Below are positions 47,708 to 58,557 of a stretch of DNA of 64,000 nucleotides, piece by piece. A program made the translations under genes and the position numbers. This stretch comes from Enterococcus sp. 9E7_DIV0242 (GTDB lineage Bacteria; Bacillota; Bacilli; Lactobacillales; Enterococcaceae): assembly GCF_002140975.2 (NCBI RefSeq), contig NZ_CP147247.1, positions 2,536,001 through 2,600,000 of the forward strand. The letters are read 5' to 3'. The notes beneath the pieces are model-generated. The model was given only the letters and a program-made list of their open reading frames with translations, was not told the DNA's origin and did not search any database. Each line of letters opens with the position of its first letter. The stretch's first letter is position 1.

Positions 47708-49636
47708 ATGACAAAGCAAAAAATTGTCGTTGTAGGTGCTGGGTATGCTGGAGTGTCAGCAACCAAATTTTTAGCCAAAAAGCTAAAAAAGGATGATGTA
47801 GAGATCACTTTGATCGACCGTCATTCTTACCACACTATGATGACGGAGCTGCACGAGGTGGCAGGCGGCCGCGTAGAACCAAGTGCAATCCAATATGATT
47901 TGCAACGACTATTCTCACGCAAAAAGAATGTTACACTTGTCACAGATACTGTAACTGGAATCGATAAAGACAAAAAAATTGTTAAAACAAAACTGGGATC
48001 TTATGAGTTTGACCAACTAGTCATCGGTATGGGTGGCGAGCCAAACGACTTTGGTACACCAGGCGTTAAAGAGAACGGCTTCACTTTGTGGTCGTTCGAA
48101 GATTCTGTAAGAATTCGTGAACATATCGAGAAAACTGTTCAAAAAGCAGCTATTGAACCAGATGCTGAGGTTCGAAAAGCTATGCTGACATTTGTTGTCT
48201 GTGGTTCTGGATTTACAGGGATCGAAATGATTGGTGAGCTGATCGATTGGAAAGACCGTTTGGCTAAAGAAACAAAAATCGATCCAAATGAAATTACTTT
48301 GATGGTCGTCGAAGCAATGCCTACAATCTTGAACATGCTGACACGTAACGACGCAGCGAAAGCAGAACGTTACATGGAAAGAAAACAGGTTAAACTGTTG
48401 AAGAACTCTCCTATCGTGGAAGTTGCAGCGGAACACATCAAATTAAAAGATGGTACACAAATACCTACGCATACCCTTATTTGGACTGCTGGTGTTAAAG
48501 CGACTACTGATGCTGCTGATTTCGGTCTGGAAGCAGCACGTGGCAATCGTTTGATTGCCAACGAGTTCATGCAAGCAAAAGGATATGAAGACAAAAACAT
48601 TTATATCATTGGTGACTTGGTTTATTACGAAGAGTTTCCTGATACACCAACACCACAAATCGTTCAAGCTGCTGAACAAACTGGACACACTGCAGCTGCA
48701 AATATCGTTGCTGGTATCAAAGGCGGCGAAAAGCATAAATTCAAAGGAAATTATCAAGGCTTCATGGTTTCTATCGGCTCAAAATGGGGCGTTGCAAACC
48801 TATTTGATAAGATTCACTTAAGCGGATTTTTAGCTATCATTATGAAGCATATCGTCAATCTGAAATATTTCTTCGATATTCGTTCAGGCTACTATATGTT
48901 CCAATACATGATGCATGAGTTTTTCCATATTAAAGACGATCGTAATGTAGCAAGAGGACATTCTTCTCGTTACGGCAACATCCTATGGAGCGTTCCTCTA
49001 CGTGTTTTCTATGGGCTAATGTGGTTTGTCGAAGCTGCAAAGAAAGTCGTTGGTAATGGTGAATACCTGAAACCTGGTACGTGGTTCGGTGAAGGCTCAT
49101 GGTTCTCTGATACAGTTGTCTTCCCATTCCCGTGGCTGCAAGAACAAGCTACGACAGGCGCATCTGCAGCAGCTGATGCAACAACTGCTGCAAGTGGTGC
49201 CGCTGATACTGCTACTGAAACAGTAGCGCAAGCCGCTCACTTCGGATTGAACTATGCTTATGGAGAAGAACCAATGCTCGTATTCGATCACATGCCAAAA
49301 TGGTTCGAAAGCGTGATGAAGTTCATGATGCCAAATCAGGAAGTTGCATTATTCTTCCAGAAATTTATGACAATCGTTGAAATCCTGATTGCCTTAGCAC
49401 TAATTGCTGGTTTATTCACTTGGTTATGTAGTGCAGCGACAATTGGATTGGTTGCAGCATTCAGCTTATCTGGTATGTTCTACTGGGTAAATATCTGGTT
49501 CGTCTTTGTCGCATTTGCTCTAATGAACGGCTCTGGTCGTGCATTAGGATTGGACCGTTGGGTTATTCCTTGGGTGCAACGAACAGTAGGAAAATGGTGG
49601 TATGGTACACCTAAATCCAGATATGGCACCAAATAG
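47708..49636 (+). CDS. ndh2: Type II NADH:quinone oxidoreductase with C-terminal membrane domain (EET-type Ndh2)
   Basis: 642 residues. Residues 1-400 are a two-Rossmann flavoprotein (VVVGAGYAGVSA for FAD, VCGSGFTGIEM for NADH, LIWTAGVK, NIYIIGDL). About 240 further residues hold four or five membrane helices with an Ala/Thr-rich linker, an extension typical of EET-associated Ndh2 and absent from ordinary 400-residue Ndh. It passes electrons from NADH to the quinone made by MenA/DmkB. The ATG at 47708 follows AAGGAG. Confidence 0.94.
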   Translation: MTKQKIVVVGAGYAGVSATKFLAKKLKKDDVEITLIDRHSYHTMMTELHEVAGGRVEPSAIQYDLQRLFSRKKNVTLVTDTVTGIDKDKKIVKTKLGSYEFDQLVIGMGGEPNDFGTPGVKENGFTLWSFEDSVRIREHIEKTVQKAAIEPDAEVRKAMLTFVVCGSGFTGIEMIGELIDWKDRLAKETKIDPNEITLMVVEAMPTILNMLTRNDAAKAERYMERKQVKLLKNSPIVEVAAEHIKLKDGTQIPTHTLIWTAGVKATTDAADFGLEAARGNRLIANEFMQAKGYEDKNIYIIGDLVYYEEFPDTPTPQIVQAAEQTGHTAAANIVAGIKGGEKHKFKGNYQGFMVSIGSKWGVANLFDKIHLSGFLAIIMKHIVNLKYFFDIRSGYYMFQYMMHEFFHIKDDRNVARGHSSRYGNILWSVPLRVFYGLMWFVEAAKKVVGNGEYLKPGTWFGEGSWFSDTVVFPFPWLQEQATTGASAAADATTAASGAADTATETVAQAAHFGLNYAYGEEPMLVFDHMPKWFESVMKFMMPNQEVALFFQKFMTIVEILIALALIAGLFTWLCSAATIGLVAAFSLSGMFYWVNIWFVFVAFALMNGSGRALGLDRWVIPWVQRTVGKWWYGTPKSRYGTK

Positions 49637-49668
49637 CATCATCTTATAATCAGTAAAAGAAAGAGGTC

Positions 49669-49785
49669 GGGACAGAAGTACGCAGCTCCGGAACATAAGA
49701 AGAGATTTCAGAAAATTTTCCTTTAAGTTTTCGTGAAAGTTCGACTTATCTCTGAGAGAAGTACTTCTGTCCCTCCGTTTTTTAT
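49669..49785 (+). terminator. Large hairpin terminator of ndh2 carrying dispersed repeat copy 2
   Basis: GGGACAGAAGTAC (49669-49681) pairs perfectly with GTACTTCTGTCCC (49761-49773), followed by a T-run. The roughly 80-base loop holds an inner palindromic unit (49695-49749) sharing TCAG-AAAATT ... TTTTCGTGAA and ATAAG/CTTAT ends with the repeat at 21923. Confidence 0.75.
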
Positions 49786-49807
49786 TAGAGAAGCCGAAAA
49801 CTTCATA

Positions 49808-49840
49808 CTATTTCTCTAATGGTAGTCTCTTGAGAAATAG
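49808..49840. repeat. Inverted repeat upstream of eetA
   Basis: CTATTTCTC (49808-49816) and GAGAAATAG (49832-49840), perfect nine-base arms with a 15-base spacer, in the region expected to hold the eetA promoter. Possible operator. Confidence 0.35.
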
Positions 49841-49929
49841 TGCAGCTTAGTTACATAAACAGTGTTTTCTGTACTGACTTTTTCTTCAAATATGTTAAAA
49901 TTAAGAACTACAAAGGAGAGGAAAGAACA

Positions 49930-50346
49930 ATGAACGTGAAAGATTTCATCAAGAAAAGCTACATACGGCCATGGGATGTCATCATCATTGTGGTTTTGGC
50001 TGTCGGTTCTTTTCTGCCCCTTGTTGTTTTTAGCATGCAAGACACAGAATCTATAACTAAACAGGCTGTTTTGAAGGTAGATGGAAAAATCATCAAGACT
50101 TTTGAACTAAAGGAAGGAACACCTGCCTATACATACAAATATGAAGATTCGGATGGCGACTATAACCTCATTGAAGTAGACGGCGACCGAATTCGAATAA
50201 AAACTGCAAACTGTACTGACCTAGCCTGTGTCCGACGCGGTTGGATCTCCAATTCCGGTGAGACACCGATTGCCTGTCTGCCTCATAATTTATTTATTAC
50301 GGTCGAAGCTTCCGACGGAAATGAGGATGGCAGCCTCATCTATTGA
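49930..50346 (+). CDS. eetA: EetA, NusG domain II-containing membrane-anchored protein
   Basis: 138 residues. One N-terminal membrane helix (about 14-36) is followed by an extracytoplasmic NusG-II-like domain with conserved Cys residues in CTDLACVRRGWI and TPIACLPHNL. In the Listeria EET system EetA works with EetB to move electrons from the membrane quinone to the outer face; its exact chemistry is unsettled. The ATG at 49930 follows GAGAGG. Its stop overlaps the eetB start. Confidence 0.88.
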   Translation: MNVKDFIKKSYIRPWDVIIIVVLAVGSFLPLVVFSMQDTESITKQAVLKVDGKIIKTFELKEGTPAYTYKYEDSDGDYNLIEVDGDRIRIKTANCTDLACVRRGWISNSGETPIACLPHNLFITVEASDGNEDGSLIY

Positions 50347-50918
50347 TGCTGCCTATACCAATGATGACAAAATTACAAAAAAACATCTATATTTCTATGT
50401 TAGTCGCTCAAGGTGTCATCCTTTCTTTGCTTGAGAATATGATTCCTTACCCGTTCGCCTTTGCTCCCGGAGCAAAACTGGGACTGGCTAACCTAATAAC
50501 GATCATCGCCATTTTTACGATGAAAAAGAGTGAGACTGTCTTTCTGGTCTCTATGCGCCTAATTCTAGCGACGCTGTTAGGCGGAACAATTTCTACCTTC
50601 TTCTATAGTGCAAGCGGCGCATTTCTTAGCTTTTTAGGAATGCTGCTAGTCAAGCAACTCGGACCAAAGCGGGTCAGTATTATTGGAATTAGCGCAGCTG
50701 GTGGTTTTCTTCATAATGTCGGACAGCTGTTGACTACCTCATTTTTTGCTCAATCATGGGCACCCATGCTCTATCTGCCATTTCTTTCAATTCTGGGCTT
50801 ATTGTCAGGAATTGCAATCGGAATTGCAGCGAACTATTTGTTAAAACATGTACAGACATTGAAGAAATTTCAACTGGATTACGAACAGACTACCAAACAA
50901 AAATGGGAAATTTTTTAA
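50346..50918 (+). CDS. eetB: EetB, Gx-transporter family membrane protein
   Basis: 190 residues with five or six membrane helices, matching the family often labelled heptaprenyl diphosphate synthase component I (Gx transporter, related to ECF S-components). Motif PFAFAPGAKLGLANLITI is characteristic. In EET loci it partners EetA. The ATG at 50346 overlaps the eetA stop (TGATG), but later ATGs at 50361/50364 (MMTKLQKN) are possible. dmkB follows 22 bases later. Confidence 0.87.
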   Translation: MLPIPMMTKLQKNIYISMLVAQGVILSLLENMIPYPFAFAPGAKLGLANLITIIAIFTMKKSETVFLVSMRLILATLLGGTISTFFYSASGAFLSFLGMLLVKQLGPKRVSIIGISAAGGFLHNVGQLLTTSFFAQSWAPMLYLPFLSILGLLSGIAIGIAANYLLKHVQTLKKFQLDYEQTTKQKWEIF

Positions 50919-50940
50919 AAAGAACTGAAGGAGCTATCCT

Positions 50941-51927
50941 ATGAATATCCATCAAATGTGGGCACCTTATCCTCAACTTGCAGAAGAACTCGAAGTAACA
51001 CTGCAGCTTATGGAGGACAGCATTCAAATCGAAAACAAAGAGATTGAACAAGCAATCTTAGCCATGATCCACTCCGGTGGAAAACTGCTACGCCCAGCAT
51101 ATCAACTGTTGTTTTCTCAATTCGGACCGACAAAAGATGAGCAAAAGGCCATTGCCTTGTCAGCATCAATTGAAATGCTTCACACAGCAACTCTCGTTCA
51201 CGATGATATCGTCGATCATGCAGATACCAGAAGAAACCTGCCAACCATCCGTTCGCTGTTCGGCAACCAGACGGCTGTCTACGCCGGTGATTACCTGTTT
51301 ATCTGCTGTTTCAAGCTCTTAGCAGACTACTCTTCTTCTCTGAAAAGTATTCAGCTGAATTCAAAGAGCATGGAAAAAGTACTTTCCGGAGAACTGGGAC
51401 AAATGGACACCCACTACGATTTTTCTATGACGATCGATCAATATATCGATAATATCTCTGGAAAAACAGCAGAGCTGTTTGCTCTTAGTAGCTTTATTGG
51501 TGCATATGAGAGCGGCTGTTCTGATCAATTTTCGAATAAATGTAGAGAAATTGGAAAAAACATCGGAATTGCTTTTCAGATTATTGATGATATTTTAGAT
51601 TATACACAGTCTTCTGGTCATATCGGTAAACCTGTACTGGAAGACGTCAAACAAGGCGTCTATTCATTGCCGCTATTATATGCATTGAAGAAAGACAGAA
51701 AAAAACTATTACCTTACCTTGAAAAGCGAGAAAACTTATCCACAGAGGAGACGCAAGAAGTCTATCAGCTTGTCCACAGCCTCGGTGGTGTGGATAACGC
51801 GCAGAAACTGGCAGAGAAATATACGCAAAAAGCTTTGAAGGCCATTAATAAATTACCTGAAAATGATTTACACACGAAAGACTTGTTATTCGAAATCACT
51901 AGTAAGATTTTGACTCGGACAAGTTGA
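50941..51927 (+). CDS. dmkB: Polyprenyl diphosphate synthase (DmkB)
   Basis: 328 residues, trans-isoprenyl synthase. First Asp-rich motif DDIVDHADTRR near residue 88 and second DDILD near 217; GGKLLRP and the chain-elongation region are present. It builds the side chain for the quinone completed by MenA. Last gene of eetA-eetB-dmkB; GAAGGAG precedes the ATG. Confidence 0.93.
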   Translation: MNIHQMWAPYPQLAEELEVTLQLMEDSIQIENKEIEQAILAMIHSGGKLLRPAYQLLFSQFGPTKDEQKAIALSASIEMLHTATLVHDDIVDHADTRRNLPTIRSLFGNQTAVYAGDYLFICCFKLLADYSSSLKSIQLNSKSMEKVLSGELGQMDTHYDFSMTIDQYIDNISGKTAELFALSSFIGAYESGCSDQFSNKCREIGKNIGIAFQIIDDILDYTQSSGHIGKPVLEDVKQGVYSLPLLYALKKDRKKLLPYLEKRENLSTEETQEVYQLVHSLGGVDNAQKLAEKYTQKALKAINKLPENDLHTKDLLFEITSKILTRTS

Positions 51928-51936
51928 AAAATTTAT

Positions 51937-51975
51937 AAAAACCCCTGAGATCATCGTAATCTCAGGGGTTTTTCT
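51937..51975. terminator. Bidirectional terminator after dmkB
   Basis: ACCCCTGAGAT/ATCTCAGGGGT with A and T runs on both sides. Confidence 0.93.
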
Positions 51976-51991
51976 CTATATCAATCAATCA

Positions 51992-53344
51992 TCAACGCAT
52001 CGTCACGAACTCTTCAGCGCCTGTCGGATGAATCGCGACAGTATTATCAAAATCCTTCTTAGTGGCACCCATTTTAACTGCAACTGCAAAGCCCTGAAGC
52101 ATCTCATCCACACCTAGACCAATTGCATGAAGGCCAACGATCTTCTCTTCTTTTCCAACACAGATCATCTTAATATCGCATTTTTGACGGTATTCGCCTA
52201 ACGCAAAATACATAGGAGTGAAGCTCGAAGTGTATAGTTTTATCTGCTCTTTCCCATACTTATCCACAGCCTCTTTTTCGGTCAATCCTACAGTCCCGAT
52301 TGGCGGATGAGTAAATACCACTGTTGGGATTGTCTCGTAATCCAGATGTTCCTCTGTTTTTCCATTAAACAATCGTTCAGAAAGACGACGTCCAGCTGCA
52401 ATCGCCACTGGTGTCAAATCAATCTTTCCAATAACATCACCCACGGCATAAATGCCAGCCTGTGTAGTGTTCTGATATTTATCTACCTTTACATAGCCCT
52501 TTTCATCCAGCTCTACAGAAGTATTTTCCAAGCCAAGCTGATCTGTGTTCGGCTCTCTCCCGGTACCAAAAATGATACAATCCGCTGTAATATCCATGCC
52601 ATTTTCAAAACAAATAACCAATTCACCTGATTCTTTTTTCTCAATAAATTTCGGTACAGAATTTGGATGGATCACCATTCCGGCCTTCTCATAGTGCTCA
52701 ACAGCCTTCATTGACAGCATATCATCAAAGCTGCGCAACGGGTGGTCATTACGGAAGGCCCAATGCGTCTTACTGCCTAAGCCCAGCACTGTTCCTGCCA
52801 ACTCTGCTGCCACATACCCAGCTCCGATTACAACGATTCGCTTCGGCAGCTCTTCCAATGCAAAAAATCCATTCGAATCGATTGCATACTCTTCTCCTGG
52901 TATCCCTAGCTTCTTCGGACGGCCACCAGTAGCAATCAAAATATTCGGTGCTGTATAGGTTTCATCCCCTGCCTTGATTGTCTGCGCATCAACAAACGTA
53001 CCATATGCCTGTACTCGCTCGATATGATTGCTATCCAAGCCACGATTGTAGGCTGTATGTAGAAAATCGATATAGCTCTCTCTATTTTGAACGAGCTTAC
53101 GAAAATCAAAATTTTGCACAGAAACATCGTAGCCGTAACCAGCCATATCTCGATGCATCATTTCCATCATCGTGCTTGCTTGCCACATAACCTTTTTAGG
53201 AACACAGCCCACATTGACACATGTCCCACCAATAACTCCTCCTTCAAGAAGCAATACCTTTGCGCCGTACATCCCGGCACGATTTGCTGACGCGATCCCG
53301 CCGCTTCCGCCGCCAATCACGATATAATCATAATGCTTTACCAT
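51992..53344 (-). CDS. gor: Glutathione-disulfide reductase
   Basis: 450 residues. FAD site [12 protein letters not shown], redox-active pair GGTCVNVGC (Cys 42, Cys 47) then VPKK, NADPH-binding [13 protein letters not shown], and the C-terminal [10 protein letters not shown] with the catalytic His. The VNVGC spacing and the His-Pro end identify a glutathione reductase-type enzyme rather than thioredoxin reductase. The ATG at 53344 follows GGAGG. Its substrate could be a related thiol if the organism lacks glutathione. Confidence 0.92.
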   Translation of the reverse strand: MVKHYDYIVIGGGSGGIASANRAGMYGAKVLLLEGGVIGGTCVNVGCVPKKVMWQASTMMEMMHRDMAGYGYDVSVQNFDFRKLVQNRESYIDFLHTAYNRGLDSNHIERVQAYGTFVDAQTIKAGDETYTAPNILIATGGRPKKLGIPGEEYAIDSNGFFALEELPKRIVVIGAGYVAAELAGTVLGLGSKTHWAFRNDHPLRSFDDMLSMKAVEHYEKAGMVIHPNSVPKFIEKKESGELVICFENGMDITADCIIFGTGREPNTDQLGLENTSVELDEKGYVKVDKYQNTTQAGIYAVGDVIGKIDLTPVAIAAGRRLSERLFNGKTEEHLDYETIPTVVFTHPPIGTVGLTEKEAVDKYGKEQIKLYTSSFTPMYFALGEYRQKCDIKMICVGKEEKIVGLHAIGLGVDEMLQGFAVAVKMGATKKDFDNTVAIHPTGAEEFVTMR

Positions 53345-53396
53345 TGTCTTCCTCCTTATTTCTATGCTTATTCCAGTTATCCAGCTATAAAGAGAA

Positions 53397-53492
53397 CGAG
53401 ACAAAAGCTATCGTCTAAGAAATAAGGCGCCTCTCAAACCCAACATGTGAATGCAAGGATTTACCATTATTTCTTAAACAAAATACTTCTGC
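53397..53492. repeat. Large hairpin between gor and the U32 gene
   Basis: TAAGAAATAA (53416-53425) pairs perfectly with TTATTTCTTA (53467-53476), and outside it CGAGACAAAAGCTA matches the complement of TACTTCTGCCTCG imperfectly. It resembles the ndh2 terminator in its CGAGACA/TTCTG.CTCG ends, so it is a third member of that family. Confidence 0.6.
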
Positions 53493-53507
53493 CTCGATCG
53501 TACGTTA

Positions 53508-54749
53508 TTATTTTTTCTTTCGAATCATATCACCGACAGAAACTGGCTGAACAACCGGCATCGTCACGATCATCATCGGATTCGGTGCCCGATCGATCGA
53601 CTCGCCATCTTCATTGTACATTACTTCCACCGTTTGATAAAAGTGATTGAACCCGGGACCATAGAATTCGATCTCATCTTCGACACTGAAATGATTTCGC
53701 TGACGGATCGTTGCAATTTTTGTTTCAGGATCATAAGCCATCACTTCACCGATAAATTTATACTCAGGAATCTTTCTTCGTGGTCCGAACAACTGCTCTT
53801 CTTCCGTAGGAGTGTGATAATAGAAACCCGTTGAGAGCTCACGCTGCGCCACCTTCCACAACTCATCGATCCATTCCTGCTTGCATTCATAGTTTTCCGG
53901 ATCTGCCATATAAGAATCGACAGCTTTTTTATAGACATTTGCAACAGTCGATACATAATGAATTGATTTCATGCGTCCTTCAATTTTGAAACTGTCCACA
54001 CCATTTTGGATCAGCTCCGGGATATGCTCGATCATAGACATATCTACCGCACTCATAGAAAACTCTTCTTCGACAGCACCCTTGGACGTCAGACTGCGTT
54101 TTTCCGTCCCAAAGGGCATATCATATAAATCATATTTCCAACGGCAAGACTGGGAACAGCCTCCACGATTCGCATCTCGCATAGACATATGGTTAGAGAG
54201 CGTACAACGGCCGGAATAAGAAATACACATCGCACCATGGATAAATGCCTCAATCTCTACATCTGTATTTTTACGTATCTCAGCGACTTCCTCCATAGAA
54301 ACTTCACGCGCTAGTACTACTCGCTCAAGCCCTTCATTTTTCCAAAATTCCAAAGTCTCATAGTTTGTTGCTGAAGCCTGTGTTGAAAGATGGATTGGCA
54401 ATCCCGGGGCTTCCTCTGCACATATCTCGATTAACGTCGGATCAGAAACAATCACTGCCGAAATCCCCAAGTCTCTCAACTCACGGAAAAACTCTCCGGC
54501 ACCTTCTTCGTTTCCTTCATGAGTGACCATATTTGCCGCAACATACACTTTCGCATTGTGTTCCTTGGCAAACGCCACTCCTTCCTGCATTTGTTCATAC
54601 GTAAAATTACCTGCACGACTTCTCAGCCCATAGGCATTTCCACCAATATATACAGCGTCTGCGCCGTAATGAATTGCTACTTTTAGTTTTTCCAGCGTCC
54701 CGGCTGGTGCAAGCACCTCAGGACGCTTCAATGTTCGTTCTTTTTCCAT
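53508..54749 (-). CDS. U32-family protein (TrhP2/YrrO-like tRNA hydroxylation protein)
   Basis: 413 residues. The U32 signature is intact (EAFIHGAMCISYSGRC then LSNHMSMRDANRGGCSQSC), and a C-terminal beta-barrel extension is present (QRNHFSVEDEIEFYGPG). Once called collagenase-like peptidases, the B. subtilis pair YrrN/YrrO is now linked to prephenate-dependent hydroxylation of U34 in tRNA, and the conserved Cys residues may bind an Fe-S cluster. It follows the shorter paralogue by 19 bases in one operon. Confidence 0.88.
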   Translation of the reverse strand: MEKERTLKRPEVLAPAGTLEKLKVAIHYGADAVYIGGNAYGLRSRAGNFTYEQMQEGVAFAKEHNAKVYVAANMVTHEGNEEGAGEFFRELRDLGISAVIVSDPTLIEICAEEAPGLPIHLSTQASATNYETLEFWKNEGLERVVLAREVSMEEVAEIRKNTDVEIEAFIHGAMCISYSGRCTLSNHMSMRDANRGGCSQSCRWKYDLYDMPFGTEKRSLTSKGAVEEEFSMSAVDMSMIEHIPELIQNGVDSFKIEGRMKSIHYVSTVANVYKKAVDSYMADPENYECKQEWIDELWKVAQRELSTGFYYHTPTEEEQLFGPRRKIPEYKFIGEVMAYDPETKIATIRQRNHFSVEDEIEFYGPGFNHFYQTVEVMYNEDGESIDRAPNPMMIVTMPVVQPVSVGDMIRKKK

Positions 54750-54768
54750 CTTTCTGTATGCCTTCTTT

Positions 54769-55689
54769 CTACTTGATTTCTTTTGGATCTAAATGGAAGA
54801 ATCCTGTATCTAGTGCACGATTTTCAGGATGCAGCGTTTGAATTTGCTCGCTCCATGCTATCGCCTGTTCCTCTGACCATGAAGTTGCTTCCAAAGCCGC
54901 TTTTGCTTCAACAAATAATTTGCTGACCTCAACAAAATTTTCCCCCGGCGCATAAATACCGTCGAGCTTCCATGTCCTATACCCATGCTCATGGAGTTTA
55001 CTTAGCTCATTCATCATGTTGATATCATTGTCCGCAAAAATATGCGTCCCGTGGCTATCCTCATAAATGGAGTAATGGGTCTCTTCTTTCTTAGGCTCTG
55101 ATAAGAACAAGCCACGTTCTTTGCTCTTTTCTTCACCAAGTTTCGTATAATTGTAGTAGTTTTGCAGTAATGGACGCTTTGATTGATGAATACAGCTTGC
55201 GCCATAAACCAGTACCTCGACAGGAACCTGCAGATTTTCCGACATTGCCACCATTTCTTCAAATGGTACTTCACGGGCTAGAACTGCACCTGAAGCGCCC
55301 TTCTTCGCCCAAAAATTGATTTGACGAGAACTTGTTACCATCGTCTCCCCATCATAAATGAAAGGAATCTCGATGCTCTTCTGCTGCAACATGAAAATCA
55401 CGCCTGGATCTCCGACAACTAGCTTATCCGGTGCTGCTTTTCTAAGAAAGTCCAAATATTCAGGGAGTAGCTTCATTTTGTCCGGATGCATGATGCCGTT
55501 CACAGCAATCATCACTTGCTTGCCAGCGTCGTGCGCCAAATCAATGATTACTTGTTGTTCCTCTCTAGAAAAAGAAGCGGGTAATCTCAGACCAAACGTT
55601 TCTTCTCCAATATATAATGTGTCTACTCCTGCAGTCAGCAACAGCTTTGCCTGATCGATCGACTCTGCTGTAGCAATAATTTCTATCAT
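54769..55689 (-). CDS. U32-family protein, shorter paralogue (TrhP1/YrrN-like)
   Basis: 306 residues, the same barrel fold as the downstream gene without the C-terminal extension. The U32 Cys signature is degenerate (EVLVYGASCIHQSKRPLLQNY), lacking the G-x-C pair. In B. subtilis the two paralogues YrrN and YrrO are also encoded together. The ATG at 55689 is seven bases after GGAGG. Confidence 0.87.
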   Translation of the reverse strand: MIEIIATAESIDQAKLLLTAGVDTLYIGEETFGLRLPASFSREEQQVIIDLAHDAGKQVMIAVNGIMHPDKMKLLPEYLDFLRKAAPDKLVVGDPGVIFMLQQKSIEIPFIYDGETMVTSSRQINFWAKKGASGAVLAREVPFEEMVAMSENLQVPVEVLVYGASCIHQSKRPLLQNYYNYTKLGEEKSKERGLFLSEPKKEETHYSIYEDSHGTHIFADNDINMMNELSKLHEHGYRTWKLDGIYAPGENFVEVSKLFVEAKAALEATSWSEEQAIAWSEQIQTLHPENRALDTGFFHLDPKEIK

Positions 55690-55786
55690 CACATTTCCTC
55701 CTTTAGCGACTGTTTCATAGTATCACAGGTTCACAAACTTTCCAATAGCATCAAGGACTTTCATCATTCTTTCACAAAGTTTCTAA

Positions 55787-56017
55787 TCACTCACGATTGC
55801 CTAAACCATCACCTAGCAAGTCCAAGTAAACAACTAAAGCTCTAGATACTGCTGATAGTATAGAAACAATTCCAGCCTGCAAAAGCAGAGTGATACATTC
55901 TAGAACAGACTCACTTTCTAATATTGCATGCGCCTCTATACACGGAATGTCAAGACGCCCAGCGGCCTGCGATAAGAAATACCCCATGATTACGAATGGA
56001 GCAACCATTGCAATCAC
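55787..56017 (-). CDS. Doubtful small membrane protein
   Basis: 76 residues from a GTG with two hydrophobic stretches (PFVIMGYFLSQAAG and a C-terminal segment). Codon use looks protein-like and the frame extends a few codons further upstream, but no ribosome site or ATG exists. It may be a decayed gene fragment between clpC and the U32 pair. Confidence 0.25.
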   Translation of the reverse strand: MIAMVAPFVIMGYFLSQAAGRLDIPCIEAHAILESESVLECITLLLQAGIVSILSAVSRALVVYLDLLGDGLGNRE

Positions 56018-56065
56018 AGGGTATCGTGTATTTGATTTTTGTTTGTTTCAGAAAGGTTTCTTGCC

Positions 56066-58555
56066 TTAATTGGCTGGCTGCAATTCTTTTTCTTCCTTAG
56101 GCGCCTTTACACTCAAGGTGATTTTCCCTTTGCTGGCACCGATCGTTACCTTATCTCCCAGATGAATCTGACCGGAAAGCAATGCTTCACTCAAACGATC
56201 TTCAACCTCTTTCTGTAGGGCTCTGCGAATCGGTCTGGCACCATATTCCGGATCAAAGCCAACCTTACCAATGACATCAATAGCCGCAGCAGTGATTTTC
56301 AGATAAACATCCTGCTCGGTCATACGAGTGATGATCGCTTTACTCATGATCTTCACGATTTCATGAATCTCATCCTGATCCAGAGAACGGAAAACGATGG
56401 TTTCATCGATACGATTCAGGAATTCCGGACGGAAAGCTTTCTTCAACTCTTCTAAAATCCGTTTCTGCATGGCATTGTGATCTTTCGTCAAATCCTGTAC
56501 ATTAAAGCCGACATTCTTTTCTTCACGAATCGCCGTAGCACCAATATTCGACGTCATGATCAAAATTGTATTTCTAAAATCAACTTTGCGGCCTTTAGAA
56601 TCAGTCAAATGACCGTCGTCCAACACTTGTAATAGAATATTAAACACGTCTGGATGGGCTTTTTCCACCTCATCCAACAAAATAACTGAGTAAGGTTTTT
56701 GACGAATTTTCTCCGTCAGCTGGCCGCCTTCTTCATAGCCCACATATCCTGGAGGTGAACCAATCAATCGGCTGGTACTATATTTCTCCATGAATTCTGA
56801 CATATCTACTCTGATCAGTGCATCTTCACTACCAAACATCGTTTCAGCCAATGCTTTCGCCAGTTCCGTTTTACCTACACCGGTTGGCCCTAAGAACATA
56901 AAGGAACCAATTGGACGATTTGGATCTTTCAAGCCACTTCTCGCTCTACGAATAGCGCTGGACACTGCTTTGACAGCTTCGTCCTGACCAACCACTCGAT
57001 GATGAAGAATCGCTTCAAGCTCCATCAATCGTTCGCTTTCTTTCTTCTCTAGCTGTTGTAGCGGCACACCTGTCCACTGTGAAACCACGGATGCCACATC
57101 TTCTTCTGTGACTCTATTAGTATATCCGGAAGCCTCTTTTTGTTCTAAAAGAAGAAGATTTTCCAACTTCTTAAGTAATTTCTTTTCTTTGGTTCTCAAT
57201 CTAGCCGCACTTTCAAAAGACTGCTCATGAATCGCTTCTTCTTTTTCATCTGCTAGCTCTTGAATTTCATTTCGTAGAGAATTGACTGCTGATGGTTCAT
57301 CCGCCAAGTCCAAACGAACCTTCGCTGCTGATTCATCCATTAAATCAATTGCCTTATCCGGCAGCTGGCGAGAGTTGATATAACGAACAGAAAGCTGTAC
57401 GGCCGCATGCAGAGCCTCATCTGTGATCTCCACCCCATGATGGGCCTCGTATCTCGAACGTAACCCCTTAAGAATTTCATTTGCTTCTTCCGGTGTTGGC
57501 TCATCAATTTGCACACGAGCAAATCTTCGTTCCAATGCAGAATCCTTCTCAATGTATTTTTGGTATTCGTCCAAGGTCGTTGCACCAATTGTTTGCAGTT
57601 CACCACGAGCCAACGCTGGTTTCAGAATATTCGAAGCATCGATTGCACCTTCTGCTCCACCAGCACCAATCAAGGTATGCAGCTCATCAATAAATAGAAT
57701 AACCTGACCATCCTGATAAATTTCATCAATGACCTTTTTCAGTCGGTCTTCGAATTCCCCACGATATTTTGTACCAGCTACCAATGCACCCATATCCAAC
57801 ATCATCAACCGTTTTTCATGCATTGCTTTTGGCACTTCACCATTAACGATTTTTTGCGCTAATCCTTCAGCGATAGCTGTTTTACCTACACCCGGTTCTC
57901 CAACTAGAACAGGATTATTCTTTGTCCGTCTGCTCAGAATTTGAATGAGACGCCTTACTTCATCAGAACGTCCTACGACTGGATCGAGATTGTTTTCTCT
58001 TGCTAACTTCGTTAAATCTCTTGCTAAAGAATCCAATGTTGGTGTACCACCTTTTGGCGCCCCACCTTTTTGATTCTTTCTCTTATTCCCAGACATTGCC
58101 ATTTGAGGATCATTGACTCCAATTTTTTTCATCAGCAATTGTCTGATCTTGATTAAGCTCAAGCCTAAATTTACTAAAATACGTGACGCGAGAATATCTT
58201 CATCTCTCAACAAGCCCAATAACAAATGTTCCGTCCCAATATTTGGTGCACCCAAACGTTTTGCTTCTTCTCCGGAATAAGCAAAAATTTGTTTTGCACG
58301 AGGAGAGTATGGTAAATACGCACCTTTAGGGTAAGATTTCACTACACCATACCCCATTAAATGTTCAATTTCTTCTCGTATATCATTTTTGTCAACATTC
58401 AGTTGTCGCAGTGTTTTTCCTGCAATCCCTTTTGACTCAATGACTAAAGCAAGTAATAAATGCTCAGACCCTACTGATTGATGTCTGAAGTACTTCGCTT
58501 CTTCTTGCGCAATGGCTAAAACTGCCTTGGCGCTATCTGTAAATAACTCATCCAT
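56066..58555 (-). CDS. clpC: ATP-dependent Clp protease ATPase subunit ClpC
   Basis: 829 residues. Two N-terminal Clp repeats (about 1-145), AAA+ domain 1 with Walker A GEPGVGKT (219-226), a UVR-like coiled middle region (about 420-460), and AAA+ domain 2 with GPTGVGKTE (about 556) and the sensor/C-terminal domain. It unfolds substrates for ClpP in heat shock and regulatory proteolysis. The start codon lies two bases after the ctsR stop, so it is coexpressed with its repressor. Confidence 0.97.
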   Translation of the reverse strand: MDELFTDSAKAVLAIAQEEAKYFRHQSVGSEHLLLALVIESKGIAGKTLRQLNVDKNDIREEIEHLMGYGVVKSYPKGAYLPYSPRAKQIFAYSGEEAKRLGAPNIGTEHLLLGLLRDEDILASRILVNLGLSLIKIRQLLMKKIGVNDPQMAMSGNKRKNQKGGAPKGGTPTLDSLARDLTKLARENNLDPVVGRSDEVRRLIQILSRRTKNNPVLVGEPGVGKTAIAEGLAQKIVNGEVPKAMHEKRLMMLDMGALVAGTKYRGEFEDRLKKVIDEIYQDGQVILFIDELHTLIGAGGAEGAIDASNILKPALARGELQTIGATTLDEYQKYIEKDSALERRFARVQIDEPTPEEANEILKGLRSRYEAHHGVEITDEALHAAVQLSVRYINSRQLPDKAIDLMDESAAKVRLDLADEPSAVNSLRNEIQELADEKEEAIHEQSFESAARLRTKEKKLLKKLENLLLLEQKEASGYTNRVTEEDVASVVSQWTGVPLQQLEKKESERLMELEAILHHRVVGQDEAVKAVSSAIRRARSGLKDPNRPIGSFMFLGPTGVGKTELAKALAETMFGSEDALIRVDMSEFMEKYSTSRLIGSPPGYVGYEEGGQLTEKIRQKPYSVILLDEVEKAHPDVFNILLQVLDDGHLTDSKGRKVDFRNTILIMTSNIGATAIREEKNVGFNVQDLTKDHNAMQKRILEELKKAFRPEFLNRIDETIVFRSLDQDEIHEIVKIMSKAIITRMTEQDVYLKITAAAIDVIGKVGFDPEYGARPIRRALQKEVEDRLSEALLSGQIHLGDKVTIGASKGKITLSVKAPKEEKELQPAN

Positions 58556-58557
58556 AA

